In this document: one piece after another, positions 1 through 6,213 of the stretch
How positions within the stretch are numbered: position 1 is the first letter of the stretch
Layout: each line of letters begins with the position of its first letter
Position numbers and translations under genes: made by a program
Notes under the pieces: generated by a model
The model's database searches: none
The model's input: the letters and a program-made list of their open reading frames with translations, nothing else
What the model was told of the DNA's origin: nothing
Assembly (NCBI GenBank): GCA_002793885.1
Contig: PFEG01000056.1
Span: 1 to 7,077, forward strand
From: Candidatus Saccharibacteria bacterium CG10_big_fil_rev_8_21_14_0_10_47_8
GTDB lineage: Bacteria; Patescibacteriota; Saccharimonadia; Saccharimonadales; UBA10212
Reading direction: 5' to 3'
Length of the DNA: 7,077 nucleotides

Positions 1-400
1 TGCGAGTTTCCATGGCGATAGTAAACTCATGCAAAGTGCCTAAACGGCCGCCGATACTTACAACTGCATCCGACGAATTAATCAGTAGCGTGTCGCGGCC
101 GATATAATGCAAACCCGTATACAGGATGCAGTCATACTGATCCACCGGCAGGTGGTATTTTACAACGTGTTCTATCTTAGTGGCCGCCGGACTTATACCA
201 AGACTCATCGGCCCGCCAGCACTCTTATAAGCAGTAGCTGCTAGTTCAGGAACGCCGCTAGTAGCGCCAGTCAGGAGGGTATGTTTTGCTTTGGCTATAG
301 CGGACCCGACCTCTTTTGCAAGCTCTCTACCTTGTTCCACGCTATCGCCCTTCGCGGCGCCGGATACACATATTTGATAGCGGCCGCCTTTGATCTTCAC
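1..400 (-). CDS. LOG/SLOG-family Rossmann-fold protein (TIGR00725-like), 3' end missing
   Basis: Partial gene; the first 133 codons are in the window and the rest lies beyond position 1. It starts at a GTG whose codon occupies 400-398, two bases after the stop of the upstream gene. An AAGGTGG Shine-Dalgarno sits 7 nt before it, and an in-frame TAA further upstream rules out a much longer start. The translation begins VKIKGGRYQICVSGAAKG. It shows a glycine-rich nucleotide-binding start (SGAAKG, residues 13-18), a second glycine turn (TGATSG, 44-49) and the diagnostic GGRLGTLHEF at 117-126. That last motif is a variant of the GG-x-GT-x-x-E signature of LOG/SLOG proteins, formerly called 'lysine decarboxylase-like'. 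Some members release cytokinin bases from nucleotides; others sense nucleotide ligands. Substrate cannot be told here. It is probably cytosolic and cotranscribed with the 428-residue gene. Family assignment is good, function open. Confidence 0.82.
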   Translation of the reverse strand, partial: MKIKGGRYQICVSGAAKGDSVEQGRELAKEVGSAIAKAKHTLLTGATSGVPELAATAYKSAGGPMSLGISPAATKIEHVVKYHLPVDQYDCILYTGLHYIGRDTLLINSSDAVVSIGGRLGTLHEFTIAMETR

Positions 401-402
401 TA

Positions 403-1689
403 TCAGACCACCTTCAACCGACGATTGGTAACCGCGCCAAACTTATTGAAATTAACCGTTTCGGCGTAATCATCCGGATGTCCAGATACACTGTTTTCGA
501 TAGCTCTTAGGATATGTCTCTCGAAACCCTGGTGGGTTAGGTAACGGCTAATCAGCTGCTCCTTTAGCATCTGTGTGCCTGCCGAACGGTCATGTTTACG
601 CAGCGGCCTTACACCTGCGTAATTTATCGCCATATCCGCTAAGTTACAAGAAACTGATAGCCCGTTAGTATCGCTAAACAGCAGATATTCACAGTCAGCC
701 CATAGATGAAGATGGGGCACAAGCCCTAGCAGCAAGTTCGAAGGGGTCTGGCGGTTCAGGTCCGATTTTTCAAGATGAGGTTCAAAACTCTGGGGAAAAT
801 CGGTTTTTGGCCGGCTAGCGAAAGCCCGCGCTATAGCACTCCAGGTGACAGACTGTCCATCAGCAATTTTTACGTGAGAGCTTAAGCTAACCGTAGAGTT
901 GCCGGATAGAAGTTTACTGAAACTGGGATTGAACTGATGCAACTTCAGCCAAGCCGAGCTACAGCGTAATTCGTCAGCTGCCCGCAAACCAAGTATTGAT
1001 AAGCCTAAGCTGGCAATCCGGTCTGCTTGTAGGTTTGGCCAAAAGATTATTACCCCTAGTTCGTTAACGTTTGATATTGAGCGAGCCTTCACGGCTATAA
1101 TAGCCCAGCGCCCGCCGGGCGCGGCAATAAACTCGGCATCTCTGATCTCAAAGTCTTTTGAGTTTAAGCTAACATATGATTTTTGCATTAGTTTCAGCCA
1201 CCTTGGCGATTCGGTATAGCGCAAAGCAGCATATATAAGCCCGATGTTTTCACGTTTGAGCATCGAATCAAGCGACCGATAATGAAGCGCGGCCATTAGT
1301 TTTTTGGGTTGGTGATTTTTTAGCAGCTGTTTGGCAACGGTTTTTTTGAGGGCCCAGACCTGCCGCTGGGCTTGCCCATGGGCAACTACCTGAACGATGC
1401 GCTTTAAACGCCTGGCTGCCGAGTCAGTGGTTTTTTCGCCTATCTGCCTGGAAAAATTATCACTGGCTTTCTTATACTCAACCAGCAGCGCATGGTATAA
1501 CTCACTGGCGGTAGTATCGGCGGGGTCTTGGTTCAGCTGGTTTAATACAGATCTGGCGTTTGTTGCTAGATCCGACATAAGCCGCACATCTTCGCTGGGG
1601 TATCCGCTAAGCTCCTCGGCTATTTGCACAAACCCGTCAATCGGCATCTGCCGGTCATCTAATAATTGGCTAAGGGGTTTTGGCATCAT
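403..1689 (-). CDS. unrecognised 428-residue protein
   Basis: I do not recognise this family. The product is predicted soluble: there is no signal peptide and no stretch hydrophobic enough for a membrane helix. The N-terminal third (about 1-170) looks mainly helical, with a strongly basic part from about 92 to 146 (RRLKR at 93-97, then many K, R, H and Q) that could bind nucleic acid or a polyanion; this is inference from composition. A middle segment (about 155-220: ESPRWLKLMQ, then a charged stretch, then APGGRWAIIAV and GVIIFWP) looks alpha/beta. The C-terminus (about 370-400) returns to amphipathic helix. The start is ATG at 1689, 2 nt after the kinase stop; a second ATG follows immediately, so the true start could be one codon later. 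Tight spacing to the kinase before and the LOG-family gene after indicates one operon. The length and uninterrupted frame support a real gene. Confidence 0.8.
   Translation of the reverse strand: MMPKPLSQLLDDRQMPIDGFVQIAEELSGYPSEDVRLMSDLATNARSVLNQLNQDPADTTASELYHALLVEYKKASDNFSRQIGEKTTDSAARRLKRIVQVVAHGQAQRQVWALKKTVAKQLLKNHQPKKLMAALHYRSLDSMLKRENIGLIYAALRYTESPRWLKLMQKSYVSLNSKDFEIRDAEFIAAPGGRWAIIAVKARSISNVNELGVIIFWPNLQADRIASLGLSILGLRAADELRCSSAWLKLHQFNPSFSKLLSGNSTVSLSSHVKIADGQSVTWSAIARAFASRPKTDFPQSFEPHLEKSDLNRQTPSNLLLGLVPHLHLWADCEYLLFSDTNGLSVSCNLADMAINYAGVRPLRKHDRSAGTQMLKEQLISRYLTHQGFERHILRAIENSVSGHPDDYAETVNFNKFGAVTNRRLKVV
408..414 (-). promoter_or_regulatory. Shine-Dalgarno (AAGGTGG) fixing the GTG start of the LOG-family gene
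   Basis: The minus strand reads AAGGTGG, 7 nt upstream of the GTG at 400. It lies inside the last codons of the upstream gene, consistent with translational coupling between two genes separated by 2 nt. It is the main support for choosing this non-ATG start. Confidence 0.65.
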
Positions 1690-1691
1690 CT

Positions 1692-2699
1692 TTAGGCAAA
1701 CCTTTCGGGATGGTAGCTGTGCGGAGCTAGACGCAGATAATGGTTAAGCTCCTTTTCACCAAGTAGGCCCGCTTGGGCGCCAACTTTCTGAACAACGCTC
1801 ATTGCGTTAATCGGCGCCCACAAAAGAGCGGTTTGCAGATCATCGCCTTTTATCAGAGCCGCAACAAACGTTGAGGTAAAGGCGTCACCAGCACCAGTGC
1901 GATCATACGGCGGCTTAGGATCGGGGTAGATTGGCATCTTGTAGCGATTGATGCCGTCACTGGCGTAGGCTCCGGCATGGCCGTCACTGATTAGTACTAT
2001 TTTGGGACCCAGCGCGTGTAATCTATTGAATAAATCATCGATATCGGCATGGTTACCACCGGAAATCCTGGTAGCCTCCTCACGATTGACAGCTAAAATT
2101 TCCGCGCGTTGATAGATACGTTTTAACCTGCGACTGCCGGCTTGTATCTGAAAAGTCCCCGGCTGAAAGGCCAACCTTACCGGTGCGTGGCCCTCCAGCC
2201 AAGCCGCCAGCTGATCATGATATTCCAAAGCGTGTTGGCTAATTGAGCTAAAATAAATCCATTTTGGGATATCTATCACCCTAAAATGCGGCCAGTGGTA
2301 GTCGTACTCTTCATGTTTTATTAATATCGTACGTTCCTCTTTGTACCACAATACGTAGTGGTAATTGCTAACGTTACCCGGATTGATATGCACAAAACGA
2401 CTATCAACCTTAGCATGGCTCAGAGCCGCCAAGATGTCTCGGCCGTTATTGTCACCTCCAACGTTAGCGACCAAACCAGACTTTAGACCAAGCTTAGCGA
2501 AAGCTACGCTTGCGTTGCTAGCATTACCAACGGCTGGGACTATTTCGGCGTGATCATAAGGTATTTTAGCCCCGAACGGCATACAGATATTTGGTTCTTT
2601 GTGGTAATTTTCAATTCGTTCTTGATTATCAATTAATTTTATAAAGGCGTCTGTTACCACATCGCCGACACTTAAAACATCTAGCTGTTTTTCAGACAT
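1692..2699 (-). CDS. PfkB/ribokinase-family carbohydrate kinase
   Basis: 335 residues, full length for the family (about 300-340). It should transfer a phosphate from ATP to a sugar or sugar phosphate in the cytosol. The first PfkB signature is at 58-86 (GNASNASVAFAKLGL, then VGGDNNG). The nucleotide-side NxxE motif is N205-E208 (NREE). SDGHAG at 238-243 fits the glycine turn near ATP. The second signature, DRTGAGDAF at 266-274, carries the anion-hole GAGD with catalytic base D272. The usual first glycine of the GGN motif is V57. Family membership is firm, but the substrate is not: ribokinase, phosphofructokinase (E. coli PfkB type), tagatose-6-phosphate kinase and KDG kinase share these motifs. 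Lying just after aldolase and transketolase genes, a role in making fructose-1,6- or sedoheptulose-1,7-bisphosphate is a reasonable inference. The ATG at 2699 follows a purine-rich AAGAAAG leader. A 116-bp gap with a possible promoter separates it from the aldolase gene. Confidence 0.9.
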   Translation of the reverse strand: MSEKQLDVLSVGDVVTDAFIKLIDNQERIENYHKEPNICMPFGAKIPYDHAEIVPAVGNASNASVAFAKLGLKSGLVANVGGDNNGRDILAALSHAKVDSRFVHINPGNVSNYHYVLWYKEERTILIKHEEYDYHWPHFRVIDIPKWIYFSSISQHALEYHDQLAAWLEGHAPVRLAFQPGTFQIQAGSRRLKRIYQRAEILAVNREEATRISGGNHADIDDLFNRLHALGPKIVLISDGHAGAYASDGINRYKMPIYPDPKPPYDRTGAGDAFTSTFVAALIKGDDLQTALLWAPINAMSVVQKVGAQAGLLGEKELNHYLRLAPHSYHPERFA

Positions 2700-2744
2700 T
2701 CTTAGTTTATTTCTTTCTTTATTATGACGCCCATACTCAGTGCC

Positions 2745-2753
2745 ATTTTAGCA
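2745..2753 (-). promoter_or_regulatory. candidate extended -10 promoter for the kinase operon
   Basis: The minus strand reads TGCTAAAAT, matching the extended -10 pattern TGnTATAAT with one mismatch. No convincing -35 hexamer is found 16-18 nt upstream, which extended -10 promoters can tolerate. Transcription would start near 2738 and leave a leader of about 40 nt before the kinase ATG. It lies in the only sizeable gap between the aldolase and kinase genes (2700-2815). The assignment rests on the motif alone. Confidence 0.4.
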
Positions 2754-2815
2754 TAAGCGTAATTATTTCGGATGTACCGCAGGTAAAAAAATATACTGAT
2801 CCTTCTTTTTAGTTT

Positions 2816-3862
2816 CTATAAATCCTGGCTGTGGCTTACAAAGTCATCCTTTTCTAGAGTGGACTCGTTAAGTTCACCTTTGCTGGCCGCCGACGCGAAA
2901 AATAGCTGTCTTTGAAAGAGCTGCTGTGTGACGTTAACGGCATGGCGGTTTTTTGCCCAGGCCTTTAGCACAGGGTCTTGTAAGGCTCGAGAGTATGAAA
3001 AAGTTAAACCCCATGGGTTCGAACCACTCTTTGCTATACGATTGAGGTTAATAAAAGCGTCGTTGGGTCTCTGGCCACCACTTAAAAACACTATTCCACC
3101 AAGCTCGTGCGGTACGTGCTCATGTAGTACCCTGCGAGTGCGCTTAGCAACCTGGTCATGGTCCATGGGTACACTGCTGTCCTTGCCCGGCAACGCCATA
3201 CTAGTTTTAAGAATAACTCCCGGCAGATAGGTTCGAAAGGCTCGCATAGTTTGAAACAGACTATCAAAAACACGAGCCATCACTGCTTCGCATTGATCTA
3301 TCGAATGGTTGCCATCATATAAGACTTCCGGTTCTACAAGGGGCACGATACCTGCCTCTTGGCAAATGCGAGCATAGCGCGCCAAAACAAAAGTATTTGC
3401 TCTTATGCACTCATCGGTTGGGATACCGTTGCCAATAGTAATTACTGCTCTCCATTTGGCAAATTTGGCGCCAGCATTGGCATAATCCGCCATCTGATCC
3501 GGTAAGCCATCCAACCCCTGTGTAAGTTTCTCGCCTGCAAATCCAGGTAAATCAATCAACCCCTTATCGACTTTTATGCCAGGAATAACTTGACGCGTAT
3601 CCAGATACTTCCGGAAAGGCTGCCCGGAATCAGTTGCCTGCCAAAATGTCTCATCAAAAAGAATGACGCCGCTTAAATATACCCCCACCCGTGGAGTCGT
3701 AAGAAGCAGTTGGCGATACTCACGTCTTGTATCTTCAGTACATTTTACGCCCACCGCGGCAAACCGTTTCTCACATGTATGCGAACTCTCGTCAGCTGCC
3801 AGTAACCCTTTGCCACTTACCACAAGAGCTTTGGCTATGTGTTCAAGTTCTTGTTCATTCAT
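2816..3862 (-). CDS. fba: class I fructose-bisphosphate aldolase
   Basis: 348 residues, close to the roughly 360 of animal-type class I aldolases. It reversibly cleaves fructose-1,6-bisphosphate to dihydroxyacetone phosphate and glyceraldehyde-3-phosphate through a Schiff base, without metal, in the cytosol. The sequence shows GKGLLAADES (17-26, with D24 matching rabbit D33), GIKVDKG (95-101, K100 matching K107), KFAKWR (133-138, K136 matching K146), EPE (177-179, matching E187 and E189), the Schiff-base lysine K219 in GVILKTSM (matching K229), the phosphate loop FLSGGQ (259-264) and FSYSRALQ (288-295, R292 matching R303). All main catalytic residues are present. The C-terminus ends in SHSQDL and lacks the terminal tyrosine that tunes the animal enzymes. 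The ATG at 3862 has an AACAGG ribosome-binding site and lies 20 nt after tktC, implying cotranscription. The enzyme can also act on sedoheptulose-1,7-bisphosphate, a known property of class I aldolases. Confidence 0.95.
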   Translation of the reverse strand: MNEQELEHIAKALVVSGKGLLAADESSHTCEKRFAAVGVKCTEDTRREYRQLLLTTPRVGVYLSGVILFDETFWQATDSGQPFRKYLDTRQVIPGIKVDKGLIDLPGFAGEKLTQGLDGLPDQMADYANAGAKFAKWRAVITIGNGIPTDECIRANTFVLARYARICQEAGIVPLVEPEVLYDGNHSIDQCEAVMARVFDSLFQTMRAFRTYLPGVILKTSMALPGKDSSVPMDHDQVAKRTRRVLHEHVPHELGGIVFLSGGQRPNDAFINLNRIAKSGSNPWGLTFSYSRALQDPVLKAWAKNRHAVNVTQQLFQRQLFFASAASKGELNESTLEKDDFVSHSQDL

Positions 3863-3882
3863 ATATATTTACCTGTTATTCC

Positions 3883-4863
3883 CTAGTGTTTGTGATTGGT
3901 GTGGTCCATCAGGATATGATGCGCGGCCAGCGCGATGTGGGTGTGAGTCAGACCGAAATGCTTTAATAACTCCTCCGGCTTGCCGGACTCACCAAAACGG
4001 TCTTTCATGCCAACCCTTAGCATCGGTGTCGGCAAGTGCTCGCCTAAAAGTTCGGCCACAGCTCCACCCAACCCGCCATTAATCTGGGCTTCCTCGGCGG
4101 TTATAACGTGCCGTGTGCGCGCAACGCTTTCCAGAAGTGTAACTGAGTCTAGGGGTTTAATTGTCGGAACATGAACTACCTCAGCATGTATGCCGTCATG
4201 AGCCAGGGTCACGGCCGCGGCCAGAGCCTGGTAGGTCATGGTACCGGTAGCTACGATTGTGACATCACGACCAGGCCGGTAAATGTAGGCTTTGCCAATT
4301 TCAAATGGTGTTAGTTCGGTAGTGATTACTGGGGTGGCCTCTCGGGCCAAGCGCATATAATTGGGGCGTTTGTCGGTAGCCATGGCCAATGTTGCCCGCA
4401 TAGCTTCGCGGCTGTCGCAGGGAGCAATTACTACCATGTTTGGTAGCACCCTCATCAAAGCTAAGTCTTCCAACATCTGGTGGGTAGCACCATCCGGCCC
4501 AACACTGATACCGGCGTGCGAGCCAATAATTTTGACCGGTCGGTCATTCAGACAGATAGTTGTCCTGATTTGCTCCCAGTTGCGCCCAGGACTGAAGGCG
4601 GCATAAGAACTAACGAAAGGTATTTTACTCATGGCTGCCAGACCGGCGCCCACTGTTACCAGGTTTTGTTCGGCCACGCCAACCTGAACAAACCTTTCAG
4701 GAAATGCCTCGGCGAACAGGTTCATTTGGGTTGACTCGGTTAAATCGGCACAAGCAGCCACGATATTACTCCAGCGCTTTCCAGCTTCAAGTAGGCCTCG
4801 ACCAAAGCCTTTACGAATCGACTCTGTTTCCAGCTGCCCCCTAACCAAATGCATATCACTCAT
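3883..4863 (-). CDS. transketolase, C-terminal half (pyrimidine-binding and C-terminal domains)
   Basis: 326 residues, corresponding to the second half of a full-length (about 650 residue) transketolase. It pairs with the product of 6083-5217 to form the two-carbon ketol-transfer enzyme. VGVAEQNLV at 61-69 carries the catalytic glutamate E65 that activates the thiamine diphosphate aminopyrimidine ring. GPDGATHQMLEDLALMR at 122-138 carries the conserved His128 and the E-D pair. DSREA at 150-154 and ITAEEAQINGGLGGAVAELL at 254-273 match the central and C-terminal domains. The ATG at 4863 overlaps the stop of the membrane-protein gene by 8 nt and is preceded by a good AGGGG ribosome-binding site; another ATG three codons in is less likely. 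The last 21 residues contain eight histidines, an oddity of uncertain meaning. DXS-like or E1-beta-like enzymes share the fold, but the separate N-terminal half and the pathway neighbours favour transketolase. Confidence 0.93.
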   Translation of the reverse strand: MSDMHLVRGQLETESIRKGFGRGLLEAGKRWSNIVAACADLTESTQMNLFAEAFPERFVQVGVAEQNLVTVGAGLAAMSKIPFVSSYAAFSPGRNWEQIRTTICLNDRPVKIIGSHAGISVGPDGATHQMLEDLALMRVLPNMVVIAPCDSREAMRATLAMATDKRPNYMRLAREATPVITTELTPFEIGKAYIYRPGRDVTIVATGTMTYQALAAAVTLAHDGIHAEVVHVPTIKPLDSVTLLESVARTRHVITAEEAQINGGLGGAVAELLGEHLPTPMLRVGMKDRFGESGKPEELLKHFGLTHTHIALAAHHILMDHTNHKH

Positions 4864-4864
4864 G
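4854..4864 (-). repeat. 11-bp junction repeat, copy 2 (membrane gene to tktC)
   Basis: The minus strand reads CATGAGTGATA, containing the start ATG of tktC and the stop TGA of the membrane-protein gene in an 8-nt overlap. The identical 11 bases occur at 5215-5225. The two copies bracket the membrane-protein gene exactly. Confidence 0.75.
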
Positions 4865-5224
4865 CCTACCCCTGTTCCTAAGGGTCATGGTACCCCCTAC
4901 CACAATAGATAGCAGGAGTCCCCAGGCTGCAAAGTCACTAACTGCTGCACTCAGTTGGAACTTTGAGCTAATATCAGCATCTAGGCTTGAGCCTGTATCT
5001 GGAATTTCACAACCCGTAGGCACCGCCTCTTTATAAAACCACTCCGGAAAACCCCTAACGGATTGCTCCGTTTTGCTTACCATCGGCTCATCTAGTGGCC
5101 CATAGGGCACCGACCAACAAGTGAGTCCCTGTCCACCCCTTTTAATAAAATACGTCCCCGCTGTAATAGCCAATCCGCCAAACAAAACAATAAAGAGTAG
5201 TATTATGATTTTTTTATCACTCAT
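4856..5224 (-). CDS. small two-helix membrane protein between the transketolase halves
   Basis: 122 residues, family not recognised. A positively charged start (MSDKK) is followed by a membrane helix at about 6-26 and IKRGG. A polar stretch follows at about 28-92 with two cysteines (C36, C72), the WSVPYGP segment and the aromatic RGFPEWFYKE at 57-66. A second helix at about 94-114 (AAWGLLLSIVVGG) ends in the basic tail RNRGRHE. By the positive-inside rule both ends are cytoplasmic and the loop is outside, where the two cysteines could pair. The ATG at 5224 has AGGAG 8 nt upstream. The gene overlaps tktN and tktC by 8 nt each, so translation is probably coupled. A hand count gives about 47% GC for 4861-5220, so no foreign base composition is evident. 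It has no known link to transketolase chemistry. The intact frame, ribosome-binding site and exact fit in the operon argue that it is real. Confidence 0.78.
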   Translation of the reverse strand: MSDKKIIILLFIVLFGGLAITAGTYFIKRGGQGLTCWSVPYGPLDEPMVSKTEQSVRGFPEWFYKEAVPTGCEIPDTGSSLDADISSKFQLSAAVSDFAAWGLLLSIVVGGTMTLRNRGRHE

Positions 5225-5225
5225 G
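5215..5225 (-). repeat. 11-bp junction repeat, copy 1 (tktN to membrane gene)
   Basis: The minus strand reads CATGAGTGATA, joining the end of tktN (HE, stop TGA) to the start of the membrane-protein gene (ATG AGT GAT, Met-Ser-Asp). It is identical to the copy at 4854-4864. Confidence 0.75.
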
Positions 5226-6083
5226 TTCGCTCCTAATTTTGCCGCCCAGGGTTCGTAATTCTTTTAAAGCTTTAGTGGCCTCTTCGTGGTTAGGCGGGGC
5301 GCCGTGCCAGTGAAAATCATATTCCATAAAATCAACGCCTTTGCCGGGCACAGTGTGAGCAATGATTACCACCGGTTTTTCAACTATGGCTTTAGCCATG
5401 GACGTGGCATCAATAACGGCTTCGATGTCGTTACCGTCTATTTCCAGGACATGCCAGCCGAAACTTTCCCACTTATCGCGTAAATTTTCCAGGGGCATAA
5501 CCTTTTCCGTCGGTCCCTCGATTTGGATGTTATTACGGTCGACTATACCGATGATGTTATTGAGTTTGTATTTGCCAGCCAGCATGGCGGCTTCCCAGAT
5601 ATTACCCTCATCCAATTCGCCGTCACTCATTACTACATACACCCAGCGATGCTGGGCTTTGTCCATCCTAAGCGCCAGAGCCATACCAGCTGCCTGGCTT
5701 AGACCGCTGCCAAGCGGCCCACTAGTAGTTTCCATGCCTGGGAGCCTTAAACGCTCTGGGTGGCCCTGTAAACGGGAGCCTAGTTGGCGCAAGGTCATTA
5801 ATTCTTTTTTGGGAAAATATCCAGCGTGAGCCATCGTCGCGTACCTGACCGGCACACAGTGGCCGTTACTAAGCAGCAAGATATCCCGCTGGTCCCAATC
5901 AGGGTTAGCCGGATTATGCTTTAAGATTTTAAAATAAAGCGCCGTAAAAATATCGGCTAGTCCCAAAGGGCCAGCAGAATGTCCGCTGCCAGCGTGTTCC
6001 AGCATTTTTATGATATCAACCCTGATTTCATTGGCTTTTTTTTCCATGCTGGCCACTGACATTGTTTTTTGCGACATGCTCAT
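5217..6083 (-). CDS. transketolase, N-terminal half (thiamine diphosphate-binding domain)
   Basis: 288 residues, the usual size of a separate N-terminal transketolase subunit. With the product of 4863-3883 it should move two-carbon ketol units between sugar phosphates in the non-oxidative pentose phosphate pathway. Motifs in order: GSGHSAGPLGLADI (32-45, H35), SNGHCVPVRYA (72-82, H75), QGHPE (106-110), TTSGPLGSGLSQAAGMALA (119-137), the metal and thiamine diphosphate site SDGELDEGN (153-161) with D154 and, 30 residues on, N184 in VDRNNIQ, then HTVPGKGVDFME (243-254) and WHGAPPN (259-265). All expected catalytic histidines are visible. The start is uncertain: ATG codons occur at 6083, 6077, 6062 and 6047, none with a clear Shine-Dalgarno. 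A TATAAT box at 6099-6094 makes a near-leaderless start at 6083 plausible. The gene ends in an 8-nt overlap with the membrane-protein gene. Confidence 0.94.
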   Translation of the reverse strand: MSMSQKTMSVASMEKKANEIRVDIIKMLEHAGSGHSAGPLGLADIFTALYFKILKHNPANPDWDQRDILLLSNGHCVPVRYATMAHAGYFPKKELMTLRQLGSRLQGHPERLRLPGMETTSGPLGSGLSQAAGMALALRMDKAQHRWVYVVMSDGELDEGNIWEAAMLAGKYKLNNIIGIVDRNNIQIEGPTEKVMPLENLRDKWESFGWHVLEIDGNDIEAVIDATSMAKAIVEKPVVIIAHTVPGKGVDFMEYDFHWHGAPPNHEEATKALKELRTLGGKIRSEHE

Positions 6084-6093
6084 TATGCTTAAG

Positions 6094-6099
6094 ATTATA
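6094..6099 (-). promoter_or_regulatory. consensus -10 box (TATAAT) for the transketolase operon
   Basis: A perfect TATAAT on the minus strand ends 10 nt before the first ATG of tktN. Transcription would start about 3-5 nt before that ATG, giving a near-leaderless mRNA, in line with the missing Shine-Dalgarno. No good -35 hexamer is seen; that region is occupied by a palindrome. Confidence 0.5.
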
Positions 6100-6102
6100 C
6101 AG

Positions 6103-6119
6103 AAAAACTTGCAGTTTTT
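6103..6119. promoter_or_regulatory. perfect palindrome (7-bp arms) upstream of the -10 box, possible operator
   Basis: AAAAACT, TGC, AGTTTTT on the plus strand: two perfectly complementary 7-bp arms around 3 bases. It spans about -16 to -32 relative to the inferred start of the transketolase transcript, between the -10 and -35 positions, where a bound repressor or activator would act. Alternatively it is a weak AT-rich hairpin ending the upstream transcript. Which of these it is cannot be settled from sequence. Confidence 0.35.
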
Positions 6120-6126
6120 AGCATCC

Positions 6127-6198
6127 AGTCACTAGTAGCTAGTCATTAGTAAAAAGCATTTGCTAATTACCCTTACTGACGACTAATGACTTGTGACT
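6127..6198. repeat. cluster of AGTCAYTAGT repeats, direct and inverted
   Basis: Two direct copies, AGTCACTAGT (6127-6136) and AGTCATTAGT (6141-6150), face two inverted copies, ACTAATGACT (6182-6191) and ACTTGTGACT (6189-6198, one mismatch, overlapping the previous by 3). The inner pair 6141-6150 and 6182-6191 is perfectly complementary over 10 bp around a 31-nt loop. The cluster lies in the gap between the rpe-like gene and tktN. It could form a cruciform or RNA hairpin, or be a remnant of a small palindromic element. No transposase or coding sequence is associated with it. Confidence 0.55.
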
Positions 6199-6213
6199 AC
6201 GACTCAGCCTGGG

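Noticed and set aside
2781..2810. Possible intrinsic terminator after the aldolase gene (run of seven T on the minus strand at 2791-2785).
   Set aside because: The only stem before the T run is a weak AT-only pairing; no GC-rich hairpin is present.
3663..4082. 139-codon open frame on the plus strand across the tktC/aldolase boundary, and other plus-strand frames.
   Set aside because: They lie opposite well-supported conserved genes, show no family motifs and are shadows of the minus-strand coding.
5217..6083. Serine in place of the first glycine in the thiamine diphosphate GDG motif of TktN (SDGELDEGN).
   Set aside because: The metal-ligand aspartate and the asparagine 30 residues later are kept, and SDGE variants are common in separate N-terminal transketolase subunits, so it does not signal an inactive enzyme.
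3883..6083. The two transketolase halves as one gene broken by frameshift.
   Set aside because: Each half is a complete domain set with its own start, a whole membrane-protein gene lies between them, and split transketolases are known in archaea and many bacteria.
6141..6191. Inverted repeat after the rpe-like gene as an intrinsic terminator.
   Set aside because: The 10-bp stem is AT-rich with a 31-nt loop, and its T run lies inside the loop rather than after the stem. It is better described as a repeat cluster.
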